Of a stretch of 64,000 bases of DNA, positions 51,927 to 60,780 are shown piece after piece (the stretch's first letter is position 1; the number at the start of each line of letters is the position of its first letter). Under the pieces are notes generated by a model. The model did not search any database, was not told the origin of the DNA, and saw only the letters and a list, made by a program, of their open reading frames with translations. The stretch is from Alistipes sp. (GTDB taxonomy: Bacteria > Bacteroidota > Bacteroidia > Bacteroidales > Rikenellaceae). Made by a program: the position numbers and the translations under genes. The stretch is taken from NCBI GenBank assembly GCA_017517705.1, contig JAFWYM010000002.1, positions 1 through 64,000 of the forward strand, written 5' to 3'.

Positions 51927-54900
51927 TTATTTCCAATCTATAGGCATATCGTAGTAGTCGCTGAGATTCCTACAATCGGCGAAGCATTCGGTATGTGCCG
52001 AAGCCGATGAGGGCACCATAAGGAAGTGGTCGCCACGCTCACGCTCGTAGAGGTGTACCTTACTCTGGGTGCCATCCTCGGCGGTGATGATGGTATAGGG
52101 CGACTCACCGGAAAGCTGTATGCAGCCTGCGAAGCAGCCGTCGATATAGTTTATGCGACGCACGGTGTCGAAGAGCGATACCGGGATGCTTCGTAGCGAT
52201 GTACACTGCGCGAAGCAATCCGAGAAGGTTATGCTCGACGACGTAGTGCCTATGGCCGAGAAGAGGCCCTCGGGAACACTTGTGAGGCTCTGACACTCGG
52301 CAAACGTAGCCTCGAAGTATTGTATCGAGGGGTTGTTGGCAAAGAGTCCCGCAGGTATCGTCTTAAGCGATGTGCAGCCGTGGAACATACCCTTGACAGT
52401 AGTGATGTCGGGGCACGACGCGAGGAGACCCTCGGGGATGCTCTCCAATGCAGTGCAGTCGGCAAAGGTCTCCGAGAACTGCTTAGCCTTGGTATTCGAG
52501 GCAAAGAGATCGGCCGGGATACTCTTGAGCGACGAGCAGCCAGCAAAGGTGGCTGTGAACTTAAGCTTTGTCTCGCCAAAGGGAACAAACAGATCCGCAG
52601 GAATATACTCCAGCTGCGGGCAGTTGCAGAAGGCATAAGCGATAGATGACACCGACGTAGTCTCGGGGAATATCGAGCCCTCAATGCGCTTAAGGTTGGG
52701 ACAGTTCTCAAACACGCTCTCGAAGCCACTCGACACCTTCACGTTCTTTGCAAAGAGACCTGCGGGGATGGTCTCGATGCCCGAGCCGTCGAAGAGGTTT
52801 TTGAAGCCCGGCGAGGTGACGGTGGTGAAGTGATCGAATAACGCCGCAGGCACGGTCTTAAGGTTGGGACACTCCGAAAGCATATACGTGAAGTCGGCAG
52901 AAGAGTAGTCCCTAACCTCGCTGAAGAGAGCTTCGGGGATGCTCTCTAGGGCTGTGTTGTGGAACATATATGTGAACTCGTAGGCCAGCGACATACCGCG
53001 AAGCAGACCCTCGGGGATGGTGCGCAATGCCGTGCAATCGGCAAAACAGTAGCGGAACGACTTAGCTCCCGTCAGTCCATCGAAGAGACCCTCCTCTACC
53101 TCCGTGAGGCTCTTACAATCCTGGAATACGGCACCTATGGTCTTAACGCCCGTGAGTCCCTCGAAGATGCCGGCTTGCAGCTTCGTAACGCCCGTACGAT
53201 AGAAGATATACTCAAGGTTGGTCACGGTGCTATTGTTTACGAAGATGCCCGAGGGTATCGAGGTGATAGACGAGCAGCCAGCGAACATATATTTAATGTC
53301 GGTTACGGTTGTGGCACCGAGCATGAGCTTCTCGGGGATAGACTCCAGAAGCACACACGCCGAGAAGGCACCCGTGAGCTTCGTGACATTGGCACTCGCA
53401 GCAAAAAGATCCTCGGGGAGGCTCTTGAGAGCTGTAGCGCCAAATACGTAGTCCATCTGCTTGATATTAGGGCACTTGGCAAAGAGCCCTGAGGGTAAGG
53501 TATGGAGTCTACCTGCACGCACCATGGCGCTCACCTCGTCGAAACCTCCAAGCGTAGCAGTTGTTATGACAACACCCGTACCCGTAGCGTAGAAGGCATA
53601 CGAGAAATCCTCGGCTGCAGCACAGTTGTCGAAGAGACCTGCAGGAATCTCCTCAATAGACTCCGAATATGAGAAGCACTCCTCGAAGTTCTTGGCAAGG
53701 GTGGCGTAGCGGAACAACCCTGCGGGAATCTCCTTAAGCGACAGACAGCACGAGAAGGCGCCAAGGAACGTCTTAACGTTGGCAAACGAGCCTGCCACAT
53801 CATTGGGGATATACTCGAGGTTGACACATCCGAGGCACATATCCCGGAGATTGGTATATCCGAGTTTACCCCACGAGAAGATATTGCGCAACTCGGTGGT
53901 GGCCTCAGTGTCGTCGCCGAACATTAGCGACGATGCCTCGCCGGCAATTGTTATGGTGTAGAGTCCCGGCTCCTTGTACTGGTGCATACCGCGACGCCCC
54001 TCGAAGCTCTCGAGCTCGCTGCCATCACCCCAATCCACGGTGATCGCTCCCGTAGAGTTAGACGTGAGCACAGGGGCTGCCGTGAGCTTATAGTCGGCCT
54101 CGGGAATCTCCACCTCGTAGATGAGCTCCTCGGTGTCGGGGCCTATCTGCAAGATGCTGATGGTTGCCGTGGCCGAGTTATTCTGGTCTCCAACGACGAT
54201 ATCTATGCTACCACGACGCTCATTGCCACCCGCATTTGGCTCCACGGTGATGGCCACACTATCGCCCTCAAGCACGGCGCTAAACCAGCTATCCGTAACA
54301 TTGACAATGGCACGCTCAAGCTCGGGGTTGGAATCGAACGTAAGGGTACGTCTGCCTCCGTCGTCATCCGTAGCCACATTCTTGCTCCTCAACGTAATGA
54401 AGGCACTACCATCCTGCGTGACGGTGATGCTATCCTTAGCTATGTCGTCGCCCTCGCCCACAACAGCCGTAATCGTAGTGCTACGCTTAACGTGTGCAAG
54501 GTTGTCATCGGCCGTGAGTATCAGGTTGTCGCCATCCTTCTCGACAAGAAGCCAGCTGCAGGTACACTCCACATCCCAATCCTCGCGACTGCTATCTACA
54601 GCCACGGTCGTGGTGAGCGAGGTGTGAGCCTCGAAGTTGTGCTCCGCAACAGAGAGAGATATGTCACTGCTGGCCGTGCCCGCCTGCGTGATGCTTAGCG
54701 TAGCGGTCGTAGTGCGCTCGGCATCGTCCGTAGCCGTGATAGTAAGGGTTGCCGTGCGGCGCTCCTCAGCGCCATTAGCCTCGGCAGCAAGTGTGAGGAA
54801 GTAGCTATCGGCAGTTATCTCGAGCCAGTCGCCATCGCTGGTGGCATAGCTCCAGCTATCGCCGTTTGTGACCACGTCGATAAGAATCTCTCCTCCGCGA

Positions 54901-55073
54901 GCCTTGAACCTAACGCCACACTCCTCGCGGTCGAAGAGGTCGCTCTGGCTGCTAAGCTCGATAGTTAGACGTCCCTCCGATGCGGGAGGTGCAATCTCCA
55001 CATCGGGATCCTCGCCACAAGCTACAGCAGCGAGAACAAGCATTGACCATAGTACTATTTTCGATATCTTCAT
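51927..55073 (-). CDS. BspA-like leucine-rich-repeat surface lipoprotein with BACON-like domains
   Basis: 1048 residues from the ATG at 55073 (the frame starts with GTG two codons earlier). Lipobox AAVAC followed by GEDPDVE. Three BACON/Ig-like domains at about residues 35-135, 138-225 and 228-325 (VRFKARGGEILIDVVT, TATLTITATDDAERTT). Then a PKD-like turn (ITVDWGDGSELESF) and 20 repeats of about 25-30 residues with pattern L.SIP.GLFA....V..F...FA.C.S, the DUF285/BspA type, between about 395 and 985. This kind of repeat forms a solenoid and is used in adhesion. The C terminus (SDYYDMPIDWK) has no sorting signal. Confidence 0.85.
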   Translation of the reverse strand: MKISKIVLWSMLVLAAVACGEDPDVEIAPPASEGRLTIELSSQSDLFDREECGVRFKARGGEILIDVVTNGDSWSYATSDGDWLEITADSYFLTLAAEANGAEERRTATLTITATDDAERTTTATLSITQAGTASSDISLSVAEHNFEAHTSLTTTVAVDSSREDWDVECTCSWLLVEKDGDNLILTADDNLAHVKRSTTITAVVGEGDDIAKDSITVTQDGSAFITLRSKNVATDDDGGRRTLTFDSNPELERAIVNVTDSWFSAVLEGDSVAITVEPNAGGNERRGSIDIVVGDQNNSATATISILQIGPDTEELIYEVEIPEADYKLTAAPVLTSNSTGAITVDWGDGSELESFEGRRGMHQYKEPGLYTITIAGEASSLMFGDDTEATTELRNIFSWGKLGYTNLRDMCLGCVNLEYIPNDVAGSFANVKTFLGAFSCCLSLKEIPAGLFRYATLAKNFEECFSYSESIEEIPAGLFDNCAAAEDFSYAFYATGTGVVITTATLGGFDEVSAMVRAGRLHTLPSGLFAKCPNIKQMDYVFGATALKSLPEDLFAASANVTKLTGAFSACVLLESIPEKLMLGATTVTDIKYMFAGCSSITSIPSGIFVNNSTVTNLEYIFYRTGVTKLQAGIFEGLTGVKTIGAVFQDCKSLTEVEEGLFDGLTGAKSFRYCFADCTALRTIPEGLLRGMSLAYEFTYMFHNTALESIPEALFSEVRDYSSADFTYMLSECPNLKTVPAALFDHFTTVTSPGFKNLFDGSGIETIPAGLFAKNVKVSSGFESVFENCPNLKRIEGSIFPETTSVSSIAYAFCNCPQLEYIPADLFVPFGETKLKFTATFAGCSSLKSIPADLFASNTKAKQFSETFADCTALESIPEGLLASCPDITTVKGMFHGCTSLKTIPAGLFANNPSIQYFEATFAECQSLTSVPEGLFSAIGTTSSSITFSDCFAQCTSLRSIPVSLFDTVRRINYIDGCFAGCIQLSGESPYTIITAEDGTQSKVHLYERERGDHFLMVPSSASAHTECFADCRNLSDYYDMPIDWK

Positions 55074-55084
55074 AGTCACAAGGG

Positions 55085-56227
55085 TTATTTCTGGTACTTA
55101 ATAAACTTGATGTTGCCCATAGGATACATCGTAGGATACATATTCGAGCCAAAGGCCTCCTTATCGCCATTGTCGTCATACGACCATAGGCCGAAGCCCA
55201 CATAGTTGTAACCGCTGACTCCAGGCATCTTAAGCGTAAGTATCGTATGGTCGGCAGAGGGCTCTACAGCAACCTCAAGGGCGGCGTATGAGAATTGATT
55301 GGCATTGATGAGCGTGATGTAGAGGAATACCTCATAGGCGTATACGCTCCAACCAAAGGGTATGATGAAACCCTCCGTGGCGGGGTCGTAGCGCACCTCG
55401 AGCGATGTACCCGGATAGAGGAAGTCACGCATATAGAGCGTCTCATTATAGGTACCCTCGACGATGTCGAAGATAAGGTAGTACTGCGAGGCACTGGGGC
55501 TGCCATCCATAGTGTTGAGCGAGCCATTTGTCGTGTAGAACCATTTGTCGGCGGTGATCTCCCACTTACCCGTGAGTTTGTAGTAGGGATTCTTCTCGTG
55601 CGTACTCTGGCTGAGAGCGATGGTAGCACTAAGGGTATTATCTCCCTCACCCGCCGTTATCGTTGCCGTAGCACTGCGATCCTCATGTGCGGTATTTGCC
55701 TCAGCCGTAAGCATCACACAACCGCTCTTGTCGTCGTTGACAGTAATCCAGTCGGCATCGACAGTGACATTCCACGCATAGTTCGACACGAGGTTGAAGG
55801 TGTAGGTGCTACCCTCCGAGTCGAAGGTGTGAGCCTCAGCAGCCGAGTGGCTGAGCTCCACAGCCGTGGCACCCTCCTGAATGATAGCAATGGTGCTATC
55901 ATCGAAGCTCGACGTGGGGCTTGTCACCACCACCTCAGCACGACGCGAGAATGTCGATAAATTCTTCGAGACATTGATAGTAAGCGTATTACCATCCACA
56001 GAGTAGCTAAACCACTCCTGCGCATCACCCCTTACAGCCCAGCCTTCCGTCGCAGGAAAGGGGCATACATCGATCGTTGTGCTACCTCCCGTAGCGTCGA
56101 ATACTGCGGCATGATTACTGAGACTGAGGCTACTAACGACGAGCCTCTCCTCCTCAGCACATCCTACATACACCAGGGGTACAAGTGTAAGCAAAGCACA
56201 ACAAAATTGTTGTAGTATACGTATCAT
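55085..56227 (-). CDS. BACON-domain surface lipoprotein, first gene of the operon
   Basis: 380 residues, lipobox VYVGC with acidic AEEERLV after it. Two BACON-like domains at about residues 35-118 (SNHAAVFDATGGSTTIDVC, EWFSYSVDGNTLTINVS) and about 120-210 (YAWNVTVDADWITVNDDKSG). The C-terminal region (about 215-380) has the sequence FIIPFGWSVYAYEVFLYIT and ends PMGNIKFIKYQK, and I do not recognise it. The operon promoter lies directly upstream, and the gene 11 bases downstream is the LRR lipoprotein. Probably part of a surface complex. Confidence 0.82.
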   Translation of the reverse strand: MIRILQQFCCALLTLVPLVYVGCAEEERLVVSSLSLSNHAAVFDATGGSTTIDVCPFPATEGWAVRGDAQEWFSYSVDGNTLTINVSKNLSTFSRRAEVVVTSPTSSFDDSTIAIIQEGATAVELSHSAAEAHTFDSEGSTYTFNLVSNYAWNVTVDADWITVNDDKSGCVMLTAEANTAHEDRSATATITAGEGDNTLSATIALSQSTHEKNPYYKLTGKWEITADKWFYTTNGSLNTMDGSPSASQYYLIFDIVEGTYNETLYMRDFLYPGTSLEVRYDPATEGFIIPFGWSVYAYEVFLYITLINANQFSYAALEVAVEPSADHTILTLKMPGVSGYNYVGFGLWSYDDNGDKEAFGSNMYPTMYPMGNIKFIKYQK

Positions 56228-56265
56228 AATTGTTTGTTGTTTGTTTTTCCGGAATCCGTAAACGC

Positions 56266-56296
56266 AAATATATAAATAAATATGGGAATTTCCAAA
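56266..56296 (-). promoter_or_regulatory. Promoter (TTTG - 19 - TATATTTG) of the surface-lipoprotein operon
   Basis: -7 TATATTTG (56273-56266) and -33 TTTG (56296-56293), 19 bases apart, with a 30-base leader. It is one of the best-formed promoters in the window and is the likely single promoter for all six downstream genes. Confidence 0.85.
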
Positions 56297-56343
56297 TTAA
56301 ACGGGTATAACTTAACACATTAGCACCATATTATCGTTTGACG

Positions 56344-56375
56344 CTTGCGGATGAGGACAAAAAAACATAAATTTG
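56344..56375 (+). promoter_or_regulatory. Promoter (CTTG - 20 - TAAATTTG) of the SDR gene
   Basis: CTTG at 56344-56347 and TAAATTTG at 56368-56375 with 20-base spacing, back to back with the lipoprotein operon promoter. Confidence 0.7.
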
Positions 56376-56406
56376 CACTACCGTCCACCAAAGGCGGGAA
56401 ATATCT

Positions 56407-57171
56407 ATGGTAGGGAGAATAGAACGAATGATAATAGTGGGTGCCACGTCGGGCATAGGGCGCGAGGTGGCCGAGAGGATGGCTGAGCGTGGTGTTCGCC
56501 TGGGCTTAGCGGGGCGACGCTTAGAGCTTTTAGAGAAGCTACAGGCAAAATATGGCCACCAGCGCATAGCCATAGCACAGCTGGATGTCACCGAGCCCAC
56601 AGCTGCCGAAGCGCTGGAGACGCTGCTTGAGGAGGTAGGCGCTCCCGATGTGCTACTCTACGCCTCGGGCGTGGGCAAGCAGAATCCCGACCTCGAGGAG
56701 GTGAGGGAGTTAAACACCGTGCGCACCAACTGCGAGGGTATGGTGCGCATCGTAGATCGTTTTGTTAACTATGTTAAGGGCAAGACCTCGTACAGCAAGC
56801 GGCACAAGGCTCACGTTGCCGTCATCACCTCCGTAGCGGGAACTATGGGTATGGGGCAGGCACCCGCATACTCAGCATCGAAGAGTATGCAGAGCGCCTA
56901 TATTGTGGCTCTTGCACAGCACGCACGAATGCAACATATACCGGTAACGTTCACCGACATACGCCCTGGATTTGTCGCCACAGAGCTCCTCAACCCCGAC
57001 AAACATTACCCTATGCTTATGACCAAAGCCGAGGCGGCACGACACATTATACGAGGCATCGAACGACGCAAACGCATCGTCATCTTCGACTGGCGCTTTC
57101 GATGTATCGTAGCACTCTGGCGCCTCATCCCACGTTGGCTGTGGGAGCGTATTACGATAGTCAAGAATTAG
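56407..57171 (+). CDS. Short-chain dehydrogenase/reductase
   Basis: SDR-family NAD(P)-dependent oxidoreductase of unknown substrate. 254 residues from 56407; an ATG 21 bases later (MIIVGATSGIG) is also possible and gives a start closer to the Rossmann strand. Cofactor loop VGATSGIGREVA, structural LYASGVGKQN (NNAG-like), catalytic Ser in ITSVAGTMG, and YSASKSMQ with the Tyr and Lys pair. The C-terminal end is hydrophobic and basic (FRCIVALWRLIPRWLWERI), suggesting membrane association. Convergent with the PAS-like gene, whose stop lies 5 bases beyond. Confidence 0.88.
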   Translation: MVGRIERMIIVGATSGIGREVAERMAERGVRLGLAGRRLELLEKLQAKYGHQRIAIAQLDVTEPTAAEALETLLEEVGAPDVLLYASGVGKQNPDLEEVRELNTVRTNCEGMVRIVDRFVNYVKGKTSYSKRHKAHVAVITSVAGTMGMGQAPAYSASKSMQSAYIVALAQHARMQHIPVTFTDIRPGFVATELLNPDKHYPMLMTKAEAARHIIRGIERRKRIVIFDWRFRCIVALWRLIPRWLWERITIVKN

Positions 57172-57176
57172 GCTCG

Positions 57177-57518
57177 TTACTCCCTCACGTAGTGGGGCAT
57201 ATCCTCGGGTATCTCCAACGAGAACTCCACAAGGCCGGCAACATCCTCACCTTCGTACCACGGCGTCTGGTATATAAGCTTCTTGAGGCCGCGCTTAGAG
57301 ATGGTATAGGCGTTGTTCGCACCCTCACTCATTAGGCGGGCGATGATCTCGCGCGAGCGCTGCGAGTGGCAGGGAATCATCGACTTGCCACGCACATCGC
57401 CATTAACATCTATCGAGCGCTTATTCTGGTAGAGAACCACACCATCGAGGTCGCAAACCGTGATAGCACATGTCTTGAGCGTATCGCTCCACGGGGTACG
57501 TATATTTTCAAAGTCCAT
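57177..57518 (-). CDS. PAS-like small protein
   Basis: 113 residues of a single PAS-like fold (WSDTLKTCAITVCDLDGVVL, YQNKRSIDVNGDVRGKSMIPCH, ISKRGLKKLIYQTPWYEGED). No transmitter, receiver or DNA-binding domain is attached. The pattern of Cys and His (C-H-S) could bind a cofactor, but that is only a suggestion. It lies 32 bases after the RelA/SpoT gene on the same strand and is probably the last gene of that transcript. Confidence 0.7.
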   Translation of the reverse strand: MDFENIRTPWSDTLKTCAITVCDLDGVVLYQNKRSIDVNGDVRGKSMIPCHSQRSREIIARLMSEGANNAYTISKRGLKKLIYQTPWYEGEDVAGLVEFSLEIPEDMPHYVRE

Positions 57519-57550
57519 AATCGTTTATGTGTTATAGCTTAATAGTTAAG

Positions 57551-59776
57551 TTAGTTTATCCTGAAGGCATTTTTCACACCCTTAATGCGGCGCAACGAGT
57601 GTAGCAACATGTCGGTAACGCTGCTGCTGGGCACCTCGACCGTAAGTTGTGCCGTGGCCGTACCATCGCCCTTAGGCGTGAAGTTGATGCCACGCACCGA
57701 GAGCTTCAGCTCCTTGCTCGCCACATCCATGATAGTTGTTGCCAAGCCCGGGATGTCGGCTGCCGTTATGGCCACGGTGATACGGAATGCTCCCGAGGCA
57801 CCCTCCCTCCAGCGTGCCTCCATAACACGATAGGGGTAGCGCTCGCGCATACGGCGGGCATTGGGACAGTCGGCGCGATGTATGGTGATGCCTGAGCTGA
57901 TGGTGACAAATCCGAATATATCGTCACCCTTGATGGGATTACAGCAACGGCCAAGCTTATACTCTATGTTGTTGATCTTCTCGTCGATAACAAGAGCATC
58001 GCTACTTCGCGGTGCCGTCTCCTCACGCTCCTCGCGCAGCTTCATCTTGCGCTCCTCAACCTCGGCGGCAGCCTGACGACGCTCCTCATCGGCCTTGCCC
58101 GAGAGCCAATGTGTGAGAATCTCCTTGATGCTGAACATATCGATCTTCTGGTCGGCGATATGTACGTAGAGCTCATTACCACTGCGTATCTTGAAGTGCT
58201 TGCATAGGTAGGCTACAGCCTCGTCGATAGCGACATCTATCTTCCAATTCTTGAGTTTGCGTTCGAGCTCCTCGCGACCGAGACGTGCATTCTTCTGTCG
58301 CTCCTCGCGTAGATGCAGGCGTATGCGTGAGCGTGCCTTCTGCGTGACACATATCGAGAGCCAGTCGGCCTTGGGCGTCTGATCCTTGCGCGTGAGCACC
58401 TCGCAGATGTCGCCATTCTTGAGCTGCTCCTTGATGGGCACGATGCGGTTGCCCACCTTTCCACCTACGCATATAGCACCGAGCGAGGTGTGTATGTCGA
58501 AGGCGAAATCCAACACCGTAGCACCCTCGGGGAGCTTGCGTATATCGCCCGAAGGGGTAAAGACAAATATCTCGCCCGTGGCAGGCTTCGACTCGAAGCG
58601 TCGTGCTATAGACTCCGACGTAGTATCCTCCAGAAGCTCGCGTAGGCGTCCCAGCCACTCCTCGGCACCCATGCCTCCCTGCTTGACACCCTTATATCGC
58701 CAGTGTGCAGCAATGCCACGCTCAGCAACCTCATCCATACGCTCGGTGCGTATCTGCACCTCCACCCAGCGGCCATCACCTGTTACAACAGTCGTGTGCA
58801 ACGACTCGTAGCCGTTGGACTTAGGGATAGATATCCAGTCGCGCATACGGTCAGGATTGGGGGTGTAGAGGTCTGTGACGTGCGAGAACACCGTCCAGCA
58901 GAGGCGCTTCTCCACCTCGCGCGGACAGTCGATGATGATGCGCAGGGCAAAGATGTCGTAGACCCCTTTGAAGCCCACCTTCTGCTTGCGCATCTTCTGG
59001 AATATCGAAAATACCGACTTCGTGCGACTCTTGATGTGGTACTTGATGCCATCCTTATCCAGGAGCTTGCGTATGGGTTCCAGGAAGCGCTCAATGAAGG
59101 CCATACGCTCTGCCTCGCTCTCCTTGAGTTCCTCGACAATATGGCGATACTCCTCAGGCTCGAGGTATTTCAACGACAAGTCCTCCAACTCGCTCTTTAT
59201 GTTGTAAAGGCCGAGCTTATGGGCAATCTGCGCATAGAGGTTGAGGCTCTCCCAGCTCTTCTTGCGACGCTTCTTCTCGGGAAAGATGTCGAGCGAGCGC
59301 ATAACCTCGAGACGATCGGCCAGCTTGATGAGTATGACGCGCGGATCCTCGGAGTACGACACTATCATATCGCGGAAATCCGACGCCTGCTCCTTCGATG
59401 CCTTGAGCTTAATGTCCGATATCTTGCATAGAGCCAGCGCAATGCCGAGCACCTCCTCGCCATAGGCCGTGCGTATGTGCGCGGTGAGGGCGTCGAGCTC
59501 ATCGCTATGCTCCTGTACGGCAATGCGTACAACATCGTGGACGATGGCCGCAATCGTGGAGTTACGACCAAGACCCACCTCCTCGACAACGATACGTGCT
59601 ACGGCAACACCGTGATCGAGCATCGGCGTATTGTCGTAGCGCACAACAGCACTTAAGTGCTCCGTGGCAAAGCTCAGGGCGTCGTCGACCATAGCCACCG
59701 TCTTTGCGGAGAACTGCGCGGTAATAAGCGTTCTAAAATCGTTATATCTCTCAGGTATAGCTACAGCACTGCTCAT
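57551..59776 (-). CDS. RelA/SpoT family (p)ppGpp synthetase with degenerate hydrolase motif
   Basis: Stringent-response enzyme of 741 residues: HD hydrolase-like domain (about 30-200), synthetase (about 240-350), TGS (about 390-455) and C-terminal ACT (about 660-740). In the HD domain, metal ligands His55, His80 and Asp81 remain, but the catalytic E-D pair of HDxxED reads HDVVRI (Arg84, Ile85), so ppGpp hydrolysis may be lost. The synthetase part is intact, with GVYDIFALRIIID, RMRDWISIPKSNGYESLHTT and VEVQIRTERMDEVAERG. The R-x-R-D motif is close to the bifunctional RxKD type. A partner hydrolase would be needed elsewhere in the genome. Confidence 0.9.
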   Translation of the reverse strand: MSSAVAIPERYNDFRTLITAQFSAKTVAMVDDALSFATEHLSAVVRYDNTPMLDHGVAVARIVVEEVGLGRNSTIAAIVHDVVRIAVQEHSDELDALTAHIRTAYGEEVLGIALALCKISDIKLKASKEQASDFRDMIVSYSEDPRVILIKLADRLEVMRSLDIFPEKKRRKKSWESLNLYAQIAHKLGLYNIKSELEDLSLKYLEPEEYRHIVEELKESEAERMAFIERFLEPIRKLLDKDGIKYHIKSRTKSVFSIFQKMRKQKVGFKGVYDIFALRIIIDCPREVEKRLCWTVFSHVTDLYTPNPDRMRDWISIPKSNGYESLHTTVVTGDGRWVEVQIRTERMDEVAERGIAAHWRYKGVKQGGMGAEEWLGRLRELLEDTTSESIARRFESKPATGEIFVFTPSGDIRKLPEGATVLDFAFDIHTSLGAICVGGKVGNRIVPIKEQLKNGDICEVLTRKDQTPKADWLSICVTQKARSRIRLHLREERQKNARLGREELERKLKNWKIDVAIDEAVAYLCKHFKIRSGNELYVHIADQKIDMFSIKEILTHWLSGKADEERRQAAAEVEERKMKLREEREETAPRSSDALVIDEKINNIEYKLGRCCNPIKGDDIFGFVTISSGITIHRADCPNARRMRERYPYRVMEARWREGASGAFRITVAITAADIPGLATTIMDVASKELKLSVRGINFTPKGDGTATAQLTVEVPSSSVTDMLLHSLRRIKGVKNAFRIN

Positions 59777-59800
59777 ATATGATATTATGAATTTTCCGGT

Positions 59801-60574
59801 TTAAAAATGTTTATGTACAACAACAAGGTCGTCGTTACCCACAGCATAGAGCCTGCGCTCCTCAGCGGTGAGCATTTCGGCAAAGGCCACGCGCTCAACA
59901 ACGAAGCCCGCCTCGCGCAGTCTGTCGTCGTAGTCACGGCCATAGATACGACGGTGGTCGTACTGCCCAAAGAGGCGCGTGCGCTCCGCAGGGTCGGTAA
60001 TCGTGTCATCCTCGAAGGTCGTGGCACGACTCCTATCCTCGGGTACAACCATTATGCCCCACCCTCCCGGGCGCATGATGCGAAACAGCTCGCGCATAGC
60101 ACGGCGGTCATCCTCGATATGCTCAAGAAGGTGGTTGCAGATGACAACATCTACTGAACGATCCTCCATAGGTATATGTTGCACGTCGAAGTGCATATCG
60201 GCTAATGGAGACTCCAAATCGGCCGTGATATAGGCCTCCGTGCCTCGATAGAGAGGCTTGAAATGGCGCATGAGCGACACCTCAGGGGCTATATGCAGTA
60301 GGCGCGGGCGACTATCGAAAAGGTCTGTATGGCGCTCCATCCACAACCATATCATGCGGTGACGCTCGAGAGCCAAGCATCGAGGACATAGGGCATCCTC
60401 GCGCGAGGTGATATAGCCGTAGGGAAGGAACCTACGCCTACGACAACCACATATCGGACATCTGCGACCACGACCTACGTAGAGCAACCCCACGATGGGG
60501 ACTGCCCAACCGGCGATACGTTGCAGCCAGCTGCGCGGGATATGGTTTAGCGCCCAGCGGATGATACCCTTCAT
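59801..60574 (-). CDS. Class I SAM-dependent methyltransferase with zinc-ribbon-like N terminus
   Basis: 257 residues. After a hydrophobic patch (about 20-33), two CxxC pairs (CPICGC at about 39-44, CPRC at about 63-66) can form a zinc site. The Rossmann methyltransferase part follows: LLHIAPEVSLMRHF, ITADLESP, FDVQHIPMEDRSVDVVICN with HLLEHIEDDRRAMREL, a Methyltransf_11 pattern. The substrate is unknown. The gene starts 4 bases after xseB and may be only a passenger of the operon. Confidence 0.82.
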   Translation of the reverse strand: MKGIIRWALNHIPRSWLQRIAGWAVPIVGLLYVGRGRRCPICGCRRRRFLPYGYITSREDALCPRCLALERHRMIWLWMERHTDLFDSRPRLLHIAPEVSLMRHFKPLYRGTEAYITADLESPLADMHFDVQHIPMEDRSVDVVICNHLLEHIEDDRRAMRELFRIMRPGGWGIMVVPEDRSRATTFEDDTITDPAERTRLFGQYDHRRIYGRDYDDRLREAGFVVERVAFAEMLTAEERRLYAVGNDDLVVVHKHF

Positions 60575-60578
60575 AGCA

Positions 60579-60776
60579 CTACGCCTCGGGATTTATTAGT
60601 TGCTCGACCTCCTCCTCAGCCGTAAGAAGCATCTTGCGGCACTCTGCGATAAGCTCCGAGGCACGACGCACGGCCGTAGACAGCTCATCCACACCAAGCT
60701 CCCCAGAGCGTAAACGCGCCAGGATGGCATCCACCTCGGCCATAGCATCAGCGTATGTTAACTTCTTCTTTGCCAT
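60579..60776 (-). CDS. xseB: Exodeoxyribonuclease VII small subunit
   Basis: 65 residues with the family pattern TYADAMAEVDAILARLRSGE, LGVDELSTAVRRASELIAEC and a coiled-coil end. XseB binds several copies to each XseA to form the exonuclease that degrades single-stranded DNA from both ends. Located 4 bases after xseA, in the usual order. Confidence 0.93.
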   Translation of the reverse strand: MAKKKLTYADAMAEVDAILARLRSGELGVDELSTAVRRASELIAECRKMLLTAEEEVEQLINPEA

Positions 60777-60780
60777 ATTG

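Noticed and set aside
44506-56227. Polysaccharide utilization locus
   Set aside because: There is no SusC/SusD pair, no glycosidase and no sensor-regulator in the cluster. Only adhesin-like lipoproteins and one peptide are seen.
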